Shown: positions 31,585 to 38,333 of the stretch, one piece after another | Position numbering within the stretch: position 1 is the first letter of the stretch | Layout of the letters: each line of letters begins with the position of its first letter | Virus record (IMG/VR): IMGVR_UViG_3300048042_000025 | Coordinates: 1-39,467 of that record | Direction: 5' to 3' (one strand) | From: a virus | DNA: 39,467 nt | Notes under the pieces: model-generated | What the model saw: the letters and a program-made list of their open reading frames with translations, nothing else | Told to the model about the DNA's origin: nothing | Databases searched by the model: none | Made by a program: the position numbers and the translations under genes

Positions 31585-32148
31585 TTATGCCCCCAGTAAA
31601 GTAATCCTCTCCTCTACAATAGGAGTCCCCAAAGGTTCCTCAATCGTAACATCAACCAACGTGAGGCTGTTTGGTGCGTAAGGCTCATACCGACTGCGAT
31701 AAGATACCGTCAGACTGACCCCGATCTCTGCAACGTAGCTTTCCCCTTCCTTCTTGAAGGCGAAGGCCCGCTTGACCCTCTCGACATATTCGAACTGGGC
31801 AAGGAATGTAGGGTCCGTCAGAAGGGTGTCATAAACAGATTGAGCGAATTCATCGAGGCTCCCATCAATGAACACTGGATCTGACGCCATGACGGTAAGA
31901 GCAATCATCAATTCCAGAGAGACTTTGAATTGCGGAATGGAGACGTTTCCGTCCTGAACTCCGGTCTCAGTGACGATGTAGACCCCCAACGCTGGCAATT
32001 GATCCGGCTGTATCGTCTGTATCGGGACTACCCGACTTGACTTGAGAGCGACCCCATTGACTGTCATAGGGTAGATGCGCGAAAGAACCGCATTCCGGAT
32101 CGTCACACCTTGTCCCGAAGGAAACCCAACAATGAAGGGAGTGGTCAT
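31585..32148 (-). CDS. Tail terminator/head-tail completion protein (gp37/gpU-like position)
   Basis: A 187-aa protein with PALGVYIVTETGVQDGNVSI (about 51-70), FKVSLELMIALTVMASDPVF, LDEFAQSVYDTLLTDPTFLA and a C-terminal beta part (YVAEIGVSLTVSYRSRYEPY). This order, with PxLGVY...and DxLLxDPxFL, is that of phage proteins placed just before the sheath in Mu/P2-like tails, which cap the tube and join it to the head. Its ATG overlaps the upstream FII-like stop by 4 bases. Family name is assigned from motif style and location. Confidence 0.68.
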   Translation of the reverse strand: MTTPFIVGFPSGQGVTIRNAVLSRIYPMTVNGVALKSSRVVPIQTIQPDQLPALGVYIVTETGVQDGNVSIPQFKVSLELMIALTVMASDPVFIDGSLDEFAQSVYDTLLTDPTFLAQFEYVERVKRAFAFKKEGESYVAEIGVSLTVSYRSRYEPYAPNSLTLVDVTIEEPLGTPIVEERITLLGA

Positions 32149-32579
32149 AGTTCACACACCCTCTTCAAGATGATGAGACAGCTTCCATCCCCCTTGAATT
32201 GAAGATCGTCAATATTGAAGCTGACCGTTGTCCCGAGAGCAATTCCGGCAAAGAAGGATTCGGTGTCACTCACTAATGAAATCTCGTCTCCTTGAACTGG
32301 CGGAATTGCATACTCAGAGAGCCTGATCGAAATCGAGAGAGTCCTCGTCGTCAGTCTGGCTCCGTCTTCGAGAAGGACCTCAGTGATATTCGAAGACCAC
32401 ACACCCCGGCCTGTGTATGGAACAGGCGGAACAGCGGGAACATCCGGAATAACAGGATCGTGCCCGTGAGCTGGGATATCAGGAGTCCCCGGTTGAGAGA
32501 CCGTTGGAATCACCGTGATAGGTTTCGCGAACGTGTTCTGTCCCGGAGCCACGAGGAGGGCATCGAAATCAATTGCCAT
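32145..32579 (-). CDS. Head-tail adaptor, lambda gpFII-like
   Basis: A 144-aa protein (start at the ATG 32579, after GGGAGGGGCGTTG; a TTG one codon upstream is the alternative). It begins AIDFDALLVAPGQNTFAKPI and ends LQFKGDGSCLIILKRV, which resembles the phage attachment/FII family (VxxxP...FGxP..Y.P). A proline-rich insert (about 29-57: PGTPDIPAHGHDPVIPDVPA) sits in the middle, then VWSSNITEVLLEDGARLTTR and IRLSEYAIPPVQGDEI. It is translationally coupled to the tail terminator. Role: joins the filled head to the tail. Confidence 0.65.
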   Translation of the reverse strand: MAIDFDALLVAPGQNTFAKPITVIPTVSQPGTPDIPAHGHDPVIPDVPAVPPVPYTGRGVWSSNITEVLLEDGARLTTRTLSISIRLSEYAIPPVQGDEISLVSDTESFFAGIALGTTVSFNIDDLQFKGDGSCLIILKRVCEL

Positions 32580-32602
32580 CAACGCCCCTCCCTTGTTCTC
32601 TC

Positions 32603-32995
32603 TTAGACCGTGGTCAACTTCGTATAGAAGACGAGAAGGAACCCGCCTGTCGTGTCGGTATGCCCAGTGTTGTTCACCTTGCCTGCCGAGAGCGTGAATT
32701 CACTTGTGAGATCCACAACACCGGAGACGATGGAAGTCGCACACGGGAAATAGATGACCGCGTCGAGTTCATCCCCTGACTTAGCCGCTGAAAGGGTATG
32801 ATCCCCAGCCGCCCCGCCAGCAATGAGAGCGTGCTTGTTGAAGCCGCCCGCATGGATACCAGCGCCTGTGACTACCGGCTGAAGAGCAGTAGCAGCAAGA
32901 GCACCTTGAGCCCCCGTTGCCAAAGAGTCCGTGATTCCATAGCCAGCGAGAGTCGTTGGCTTGTATTGAATTTCGCCCCATGTCCAGAATTGCAT
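32603..32995 (-). CDS. Small fibre-like protein in the head module
   Basis: A 130-aa protein. The N-terminus has IQYKPTTLAGYGITDSLATG (9-28), a motif (KPTTLAGYGITD) found repeatedly in tail fibres, then an Ala/Gly-rich stretch and a beta-rich C-terminal half (DELDAVIYFPCATSIVSGVV, LTSEFTLSAGKVNNTGHTDT). It lies between the major capsid gene and the head-tail adaptor, where a fibre is unexpected. It could be a head fibre, collar or decoration protein. GGGGGGACTGAC precedes the ATG. Confidence 0.6.
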   Translation of the reverse strand: MQFWTWGEIQYKPTTLAGYGITDSLATGAQGALAATALQPVVTGAGIHAGGFNKHALIAGGAAGDHTLSAAKSGDELDAVIYFPCATSIVSGVVDLTSEFTLSAGKVNNTGHTDTTGGFLLVFYTKLTTV

Positions 32996-33019
32996 GTCAG
33001 TCCCCCCTAAATGTTCTTG

Positions 33020-33053
33020 AGTATCGGCTCTGAGAAATGCCCAGAGCCGACTA
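33020..33053 (-). terminator. Stem-loop after the major capsid gene
   Basis: TCGGCTCTG (33050-33042) and CAGAGCCGA (33032-33024) form a perfect 9-bp stem with a 9-base loop, extended by AGT/ACT with a bulge. No U-run follows, so an mRNA 3' stabiliser or processing site is at least as likely as a terminator. Confidence 0.55.
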
Positions 33054-33068
33054 TTGATTTAAGGAGTC

Positions 33069-34136
33069 TTACGAATAGACCGCATCGCAAGCGACGAGCG
33101 AGGCCACTGCGTTTGTACGCGAAGGAATCACAATCGGGCTCGACTGCATCATGACATACCAAGCAGCCGGATCATGGGAGACCCATGACTTAGGAGCGAA
33201 TGCCATTGGCTCGTAATTGAACTCTGGGTCAAGGATCTGACCGAAAGCCCGCGTTCCTTGAAGGTCAGGACCGCCGACGATCACCATGCCGTCCGTCAAC
33301 ATTGGAACTTCGACATCGCTGTCATTGACGAACCAGTCATTGTAGAGCCACAGAGAAAATGCGCCCCATTGCCCTTTGTACACAGCGCCGAGTTTTTGAT
33401 CGGAACCAATGTTGATCGAGTTGCCGTAATCGCCCAGTTTCGGGAAATAGATCGCCTCTTTGAGTAGGGGATCACAAATGAAGCCATCCCACGAAGAAGT
33501 CGTGAAGATGATGCGATCAACCTGTGCGCCAGAGAGCTTCAGAACATCCCGTTGAAGAGCTTCGATGTCCGCTACTGGGTGCGCAGTGCCCGCCGCAACG
33601 TTCGCCGCAGTCCATTTCGTCCCGCCCGAGTTGGTAGCGATCAGAGATGCGTCACGAAGGAAGTTGATCGTGACTTCCGGGAAGCCTTCGCCAACAATCA
33701 CGACAGTGCCCGTCTGAAGGGCAGAAGCAGCCATCCATTCGAGTCTGCGCGTCAAGCAACGGATCTGATCCGTCATCTCAGCTTCGATATTCGCGGCCCA
33801 GCGAACCGGACCATCCTTGTCGCCGCCGATGCGTTCGCCGATCATGCGACGGAGCGGACGCCTCACGTCTGGCACCCTTTTGTCCTTCGTATAAGCTGGC
33901 TTGAAAACGTTAGTCGTGTAAGCGAGAGACTCGACCAGCTTGCCTTCAACCATTGGGCTCACGAACGGAGACATCCGACGCTTGCCAAGTTCAATGTCGA
34001 TGGAAACGAATTCGCTATCCGCCAACACTTGATTCGGGAAGAAGGAGTCCAGCAAGAATGATTGCGGACGAATGAGAGTGGGAATGACCTGAACAAGAGT
34101 GTTCGTGTCATAAGGGGTAAAACCTGTAACAGCCAT
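33069..34136 (-). CDS. Major capsid protein, lambda gpE family
   Basis: Builds the icosahedral head. The family is recognised from FTPYDTNTLVQVIPTLIRPQ (6-25), LLDSFFPNQVLADSEFVSID (28-47), then KRRMSPFVSPMVEGKLVESL and TNVFKPAYTKDKRVPDVRRP, the usual N-terminal arm and E-loop region of pfam03864 proteins. The C-terminal half has FGQILDPEFNYEPMAFAPKS. 355 aa is about the lambda gpE length (341). Its gene sits after gpD, with stem-loops on both sides, consistent with high and separately set expression. Confidence 0.93.
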   Translation of the reverse strand: MAVTGFTPYDTNTLVQVIPTLIRPQSFLLDSFFPNQVLADSEFVSIDIELGKRRMSPFVSPMVEGKLVESLAYTTNVFKPAYTKDKRVPDVRRPLRRMIGERIGGDKDGPVRWAANIEAEMTDQIRCLTRRLEWMAASALQTGTVVIVGEGFPEVTINFLRDASLIATNSGGTKWTAANVAAGTAHPVADIEALQRDVLKLSGAQVDRIIFTTSSWDGFICDPLLKEAIYFPKLGDYGNSINIGSDQKLGAVYKGQWGAFSLWLYNDWFVNDSDVEVPMLTDGMVIVGGPDLQGTRAFGQILDPEFNYEPMAFAPKSWVSHDPAAWYVMMQSSPIVIPSRTNAVASLVACDAVYS

Positions 34137-34161
34137 AATGAAATCTCCCTAAATGGGAGGA

Positions 34162-34176
34162 GGAGACTGGGTCTCC
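34162..34176 (-). terminator. Stem-loop between decoration and capsid genes
   Basis: GGAGAC-CCA-GTCTCC, a perfect 6-bp stem with a 3-base loop, lies in the 82-base gap after the gpD-like stop and 26 bases before the capsid ATG. It is followed by TCCTCCCATTT. Mild terminator or processing signal. Confidence 0.45.
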
Positions 34177-34218
34177 CCCAAAATCGAATGAAATATCTTT
34201 TGGATGAACTGCATCATG

Positions 34219-34632
34219 TTAGTGAGCGTTGTCAGCCGAAACGAAGGACTTGAGAAAGATCCCGTATGGACGGAGAGCTGTCTTCAAAGTCACCAAGGAC
34301 CACGAGGCATCAAACGTCAGTGCATCCCCGTTGAATTCGCCCGCGATATAGACAGGACCAGTGACATCGCCGCTAGTCGGATCAATGTAATCCGCAGCAA
34401 TTGCGACCGGGATCTGAGAACCGTCAGAAGGCCCACCCGTCACACATTCGATGTAGAGCCCAGAAGCAGTGATCATGCCGAGCACAGTGCCGCGTTGGAT
34501 AGCAGCGGAACCATGGACCGTGACCGAGTCTGTGACAATCGTCTCAGCCTTGCCAGCAATGAGCTGATCGGGCTGGAAGACCTCAGTCGCCATAAACGGC
34601 TGTTGGGGATTCTCGTAATATGAAGTTGCCAT
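34219..34632 (-). CDS. Head decoration protein, lambda gpD-like
   Basis: Trimeric protein that caps and stabilises the expanded capsid. YYENPQQPFMATEVFQPDQL (5-24) is the N-terminal arm, followed by GSAAIQRGTVLGMITASGLY and PVAIAADYIDPTSGDVTGPV, then YIAGEFNGDALTF, all standard for the HDPD family. 137 aa from the ATG at 34632, which has AGGAGG upstream; an in-frame ATG at 34665 lies before the SD and is rejected. It lies next to the capsid gene as in lambda (D-E). Confidence 0.88.
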   Translation of the reverse strand: MATSYYENPQQPFMATEVFQPDQLIAGKAETIVTDSVTVHGSAAIQRGTVLGMITASGLYIECVTGGPSDGSQIPVAIAADYIDPTSGDVTGPVYIAGEFNGDALTFDASWSLVTLKTALRPYGIFLKSFVSADNAH

Positions 34633-34705
34633 TTTATGGCCTCCTATGTTGAAATGAAAAATCAAATACCTTGGTTAAACGTCCCCCGCCTTTCAGCGGA
34701 CTGAA

Positions 34706-35329
34706 TTAGATCTTGCCCCGTCTCCATTGACCGGCGAGAACGATCTCACGAGCCCGAGGGTCTGTGGGAAGATTGTCTTCGGCTTTGGCGTTCGGATCAC
34801 CGGGAATGAGTGTCGCCGCTGGAACAGTTTCCATCTTCTCAGAGAGACCCTGCTTCTTGGCTTCCGGAGCCTTCGCGAGAATCCCAAGAGCGACTTCGAC
34901 AGACAGATCGGTCTCATAGGCGAGATATTCCGCCTGTGCTCCGCCATGAGCCATGATGGACTTGATCCGGGAGCGCTCAGCCTTGCGAGCATCTTCCTTT
35001 TTCTCGTCGTCATCATCTTCCTGTTTGTCTTCGGCTTTCTCGTCGTCTTTTTCGTCGTCTTCAGCCTTGACTTTCTTTTTGCCCTTGGCCTTTTTGCCCT
35101 TTTCGTCTTTCTCGTCATCCTTGTCTTCGGGCTTTTCGTCTTCAGCCTTTTTGGCGTCTGTATCTTCGTCCTCGACCTTCGGGCAAGCCTTTGCGTCTTT
35201 CTCGTCTTCAGGCTCTTTCTTGTCGTCATCCTTGTCTTCGGCAACCTTCTTCGCAGTCGGGCGAGCGCCGCGCGTCTTGAGGTGCGCAAAAGGAGCTGGC
35301 TTGACGATCTCTTGCAATTCAATGGTCAT
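34706..35329 (-). CDS. Acidic/lysine-rich scaffold-like protein (Nu3-like role)
   Basis: A 207-aa protein. Residues about 27-115 are almost entirely D, E and K (KKVAEDKDDDKKEPEDEKD style). The C-terminal 90 residues hold ERSRIKSIMAHGGAQAEYLA and YETDLSVEVALGILAKAP, a motif known from the C-terminal scaffold part of S49-type head proteases in alphaproteobacterial phages. In lambda the scaffold Nu3 is the C-terminal part of the protease gene; here protease and scaffold are separate adjacent genes. The end (REIVLAGQWRRGKI) is basic and may touch the capsid. A K/R-rich frame overlapping it (34693-35322) is a by-product of the repetitive codons, though it is oddly long. Confidence 0.68.
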   Translation of the reverse strand: MTIELQEIVKPAPFAHLKTRGARPTAKKVAEDKDDDKKEPEDEKDAKACPKVEDEDTDAKKAEDEKPEDKDDEKDEKGKKAKGKKKVKAEDDEKDDEKAEDKQEDDDDEKKEDARKAERSRIKSIMAHGGAQAEYLAYETDLSVEVALGILAKAPEAKKQGLSEKMETVPAATLIPGDPNAKAEDNLPTDPRAREIVLAGQWRRGKI

Positions 35330-35382
35330 AATTATCTCCTTTTGGAGGATTCAAATTGGTGATCTATCTAAAGACAATTAAT

Positions 35383-35392
35383 AAGGTCGTGA
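35383..35392 (-). repeat. Post-stop element TCACGACCTT
   Basis: Five bases after the protease stop; AATAA-TCACGACC-TTATT can fold with a 5-bp AT stem exposing the conserved octamer. The remaining gap to the scaffold gene (35330-35382) holds only its SD. Confidence 0.55.
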
Positions 35393-35397
35393 TTATT

Positions 35398-36186
35398 TTA
35401 CTCTGTCTCCATCTCCTCCATGAAGCCCACGAGAGCCTCATCAAGGGTCATGACAGCATCACAGAGCCCCGCATCGACAGCCGCCTGTCCAAGGAACGTT
35501 CCCGCCTCCATGGCTTTGACAGCATCGACATCAAGGTCTCGGTTCTTCGCGACAAGCTCACAGAATTGCTCTCCAAGAACATTCACGTCAGCTTGGAGAC
35601 GTTTTGCCCCCTCTTTGGTGAGTTCTGTCGTTGGATAGGAATCCGTCTTGAAGTCACCAAACTGAAGGTGAGTGATCTTGACGCCCGCCTTCTCCATTGC
35701 CCCTGTAATATCCGAGCGAAGGGCGATGACTCCGATACTTCCCGCCCCGCCTGTCGAGGGAAGGGTGATCATGGATGTTGCACAAGCAAGACAATAGGCT
35801 GCGCTGTATGCACAATCATCAAGAACAGCGATGATTGGCTTCACTTCCCGAGCCTCTGCAATCTTGTCTGAAAGCTCGAAGCAGCCGCTGACATCCCCGC
35901 CGCCCGAATTGAACACGAGAGCGATGCCCGTGACATCAGGATCTGAGACCGCAGCGAAAAGAGAGTTCGCTAGGTTTGAATAGAGTGTCTCACCAAAGTA
36001 GTTGTAATAATCATGGACAAGGACGCCCGAGATTGGGATGATTGCCACGCCCCGAATGAATTCGAAGGGCTTCCCCTCGACCATCTTGCCGCCGATTACT
36101 GCCTTCTTCGTGTTCTCTATGAGGTGAGAGACCTTAGAGGGTTCAAGGAAGAGAGGCTTGTTCAAGAAGCATGGGTTAATTTCCAT
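35398..36186 (-). CDS. S49-family head maturation protease (lambda gpC-like)
   Basis: Serine/lysine-dyad peptidase that processes head proteins. A 262-aa protein from the ATG at 36186 (SD GGGGGAG upstream; it overlaps the portal by 11 bases). Visible features are VAIIPISGVLVHDYYNYFGE (about 47-66), FNSGGGDVSGCFE (oxyanion region, about 92-104), CAYSAAYCLACA with the nucleophile S128, and LQFGDFKTDSYP with the general base K180. S49 order is Ser then Lys, as here. The chain ends soon after the catalytic core, without the usual scaffold tail, which is a separate gene downstream. Adjacent to the portal as in lambda B-C. Confidence 0.88.
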   Translation of the reverse strand: MEINPCFLNKPLFLEPSKVSHLIENTKKAVIGGKMVEGKPFEFIRGVAIIPISGVLVHDYYNYFGETLYSNLANSLFAAVSDPDVTGIALVFNSGGGDVSGCFELSDKIAEAREVKPIIAVLDDCAYSAAYCLACATSMITLPSTGGAGSIGVIALRSDITGAMEKAGVKITHLQFGDFKTDSYPTTELTKEGAKRLQADVNVLGEQFCELVAKNRDLDVDAVKAMEAGTFLGQAAVDAGLCDAVMTLDEALVGFMEEMETE

Positions 36187-37891
36187 CGGACTTCTCCCCC
36201 TCATCTTTTGCATTTGCAGCATCCATCGCCGCGTCCGCCGTCACCGTCTTCGCCTGAGCTTCCTTCGCTGCATCGACATTGGTCCATTCCGGAGCTGGGA
36301 TTCCCAATTCCTTGAACTTGTTGATCTCATAGGCGCGTTGCTCAAGAACCTCCTCGAAGTCCTGACCCTGTTCAGCGCAAACGTCGCGAAGTGTCGTGAA
36401 GCCCGCCTCACACTTCATCTGATCCCCCTGGACTTCCGCGACTGGATCGATCCATCCTCTCGGAGGTCCGCACCATCTTGCCTTGGCATATGCGCCACGG
36501 AATTCGATGAAGCTTGGAGCCCCCTTAGGAAGAGGCAGGTCTTCAGTCTCGAAAAGTTCTTCGAGAAATGCGTTTCGGATCGGATTAGGCATCCGAACAC
36601 AGAAGTCCTTCAATCGACGATGCAGTGTCTTGTGGGCTTCGAGCATCGCAGACCGGCTGGAGCTGTAATTCACCTTGGAGAAGTCATTGGAGAATTGAGC
36701 CGCTGAAATGCCTAGGGCCGAAGAACAGTTGTTCATCACAGCGCTCTCGAACCCAGCGAAGTTAGTTGCGGGACGATTAGCGCTCACACTCTTGATCTCT
36801 TCTCCAGGGAAAAGAAGTGGAATTCGCGCATTCCCAAGGACGATCTTGGAGTCCTTATGAAACTCCCCCCGAGACTCCTGATAGAAGTCGAGGTGCTCAT
36901 CATCATCAAGAGCGTCCGCGACCAAGTCTTTGTCGAAGGGGCTTTGGATGTATGCGGCGAATATCGAATTGATGATTGCTGAATCAAGCTCAGTCGAATC
37001 GTACTTCGCCAGCATCTTGATACGTTGAAGGATCGGGAGGAAGATTCCGCCGACTCCGCGATGCTGATAAAATCTGTTGGGTTCAAACGCATGAATGATA
37101 ATTGGACGGCTCCATGAGGTTTCCCTCTCGACACGAGTCCAAGTAAGAGCCTTCGCCGCCGCCCACCAATCCCCCGCGTGTGCCTCCCGGATGTAATAAG
37201 CCTTTGCGACCCCGTCTGCATCAACCTCGACACCTCCCCTCATCGTCTCATTGTCGAAGCGGAGTTGCGGATTGCTGAGTCGGTCAGGATCGATACCCTC
37301 CACGCAAGTAGCGAAGCGAGCCTTGCCCATCCCGATTCTCTTCGGGAGCCATCTGAGCCTTGCGATAGCGTCCCCATCCACAAGGAGATGTCTGAAAGCG
37401 AGAGCCATCATCTGAGTGAAGTTGTTCAGTCTGTGGACATCGCAATACAGACCAGTGTCCGTCTCTGCCCAAGACTGCCAATGAGCGTCAATCGCCTTGC
37501 TGAATTCACGAGCCCATGTGTGATCGAAGGCTTTATTCCCCGTCACGAGGGCAAGATAGTGATAATCCGGATTGGGGATTGGGCGAAGATGCGCGCCAAT
37601 GGCGGAGTCGAGGATGCGTGTGACTGCGCCCGCTGCCCAGCCGTCATTCCGCACAAGATCCCGGACGCGAGCTGTAATTCGGTCACGATAGACGTTCTCT
37701 GAATCGACAGAGCCTAGATAGGGCTGCCAGTTCTCAAAATGCTGATCTGTTAGACTTGCCGCGTCATAAGGACCGTTCCAAGATCGATTGCCCCCGCCTG
37801 AAAGAGCACGATTGCGAGAGCGAATGGCATCGGCCCGCTTCGTTGTGTTAAGGGGATTGCCATCAGGGCCGAGAATCATGCTTGGAGGCAT
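36176..37891 (-). CDS. Portal protein, lambda gpB family
   Basis: Forms the dodecameric DNA gate at one vertex of the head. A 571-aa protein with YRDRITARVRDLVRNDGWAA, GAVTRILDSAIGAHLRPIPN (about 88-107), MALAFRHLLVDGDAIARLRW, YYIREAHAGDWWAAAKAL and FEPNRFYQHRGVGGIFLPIL, all typical of lambda-type portals (Phage_portal_2). The C-terminal tail (DAAMDAANAKDEGEKSDGN) is low-complexity. Located between gpW-like and the protease, as in lambda W-B-C. The 3' end overlaps the protease start. Confidence 0.92.
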   Translation of the reverse strand: MPPSMILGPDGNPLNTTKRADAIRSRNRALSGGGNRSWNGPYDAASLTDQHFENWQPYLGSVDSENVYRDRITARVRDLVRNDGWAAGAVTRILDSAIGAHLRPIPNPDYHYLALVTGNKAFDHTWAREFSKAIDAHWQSWAETDTGLYCDVHRLNNFTQMMALAFRHLLVDGDAIARLRWLPKRIGMGKARFATCVEGIDPDRLSNPQLRFDNETMRGGVEVDADGVAKAYYIREAHAGDWWAAAKALTWTRVERETSWSRPIIIHAFEPNRFYQHRGVGGIFLPILQRIKMLAKYDSTELDSAIINSIFAAYIQSPFDKDLVADALDDDEHLDFYQESRGEFHKDSKIVLGNARIPLLFPGEEIKSVSANRPATNFAGFESAVMNNCSSALGISAAQFSNDFSKVNYSSSRSAMLEAHKTLHRRLKDFCVRMPNPIRNAFLEELFETEDLPLPKGAPSFIEFRGAYAKARWCGPPRGWIDPVAEVQGDQMKCEAGFTTLRDVCAEQGQDFEEVLEQRAYEINKFKELGIPAPEWTNVDAAKEAQAKTVTADAAMDAANAKDEGEKSDGN

Positions 37892-37903
37892 TCAATTTCC
37901 CCT

Positions 37904-38152
37904 TTAGAAGTATGGGCGAAGGGCGCGACGTGTGCGCTTTCCCGAGAGCTGGGCTTGGAGCATTGCGATCCACTCAGTCAATTTTGCAGAATCTGCCGGG
38001 GTATAGCTGACGTTTTTGCCCTCATAGCTCACAGTCACTACCTTCGCCCCCATCATGAGGTCAGCCATCGCTTGCTGAGCCTGTGTGAGCCATAAGGTGA
38101 GAGTGTCGCGAGAGACGCCAGCGAGGATGGAGTTGTTTGGATTGTACCTCAA
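37904..38152 (-). CDS. Head-tail joining protein, lambda gpW-like
   Basis: An 82-aa protein of the gpW family, which fills the portal and connects the tail. RDTLTLWLTQAQQAMADLMM (15-34), GAKVVTVSYEGKNVSYTPAD (35-54) and LTEWIAMLQAQLSG agree with gpW (helix, beta hairpin, helix). The start is TTG at 38152, overlapping the TGA of the small membrane ORF (TTGA), with AGAGGGG upstream. Between terminase and portal, as in lambda A-W-B. Confidence 0.85.
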   Translation of the reverse strand: MRYNPNNSILAGVSRDTLTLWLTQAQQAMADLMMGAKVVTVSYEGKNVSYTPADSAKLTEWIAMLQAQLSGKRTRRALRPYF

Positions 38153-38265
38153 TGGCCCCTCTTTCTCTTATGTACTAGGACAAGAACCGGGGCTCGAATA
38201 AGGAAGCCGGTATAGACAAAAATAAAGACCGCTATTGGGAGAAGAGACAATGCAATTGGACCCAT
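38149..38265 (-). CDS. Small single-TM ORF (38 aa) between terminase and gpW
   Basis: MGPIALSLLPIAVFIFVYTG is followed by a hydrophobic FLIRAPVLVLVHK and the charged KRKRGH. It has an excellent SD (GAGGGGGA 7 bases before the ATG). Its TGA overlaps the TTG of gpW by sharing the bases TTGA, so translation of gpW may depend on it. It is too short for family recognition; function is unknown. It could be a membrane-active peptide, or simply a leader cistron. Confidence 0.5.
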   Translation of the reverse strand: MGPIALSLLPIAVFIFVYTGFLIRAPVLVLVHKRKRGH

Positions 38266-38276
38266 AATTGAATCCC

Positions 38277-38301
38277 CCTCTCTAGGGCTACACCTAAGAG
38301 G
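38277..38301 (-). terminator. Stem-loop between terminase and downstream genes
   Basis: On the minus strand CCTCTTAGG, loop TGTAGC, CCTAGAGAGG pair over 9 positions with one bulge. It lies upstream of the SD of the 38-aa ORF. Termination is not certain because no U-run follows. Confidence 0.4.
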
Positions 38302-38308
38302 ATTTTAT

Positions 38309-38318
38309 AAGGTCGTGA
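38309..38318 (-). repeat. Post-stop element TCACGACCTT
   Basis: Fifteen bases after the terminase stop, preceded by an A-run; ATAA-TCACGACC-TTAT can fold as a small hairpin. The adjacent stem-loop at 38277-38301 suggests a structured 3' leader. Confidence 0.5.
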
Positions 38319-38333
38319 TTATTTTTTTTGAAA

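Noticed and set aside
34693-35322. 209-aa K/R-rich open frame overlapping the scaffold gene
   Set aside because: It arises from the GAY/GAR/AAR codon repeats of the scaffold gene; no SD or recognisable domain. Kept only as a low-priority finding.
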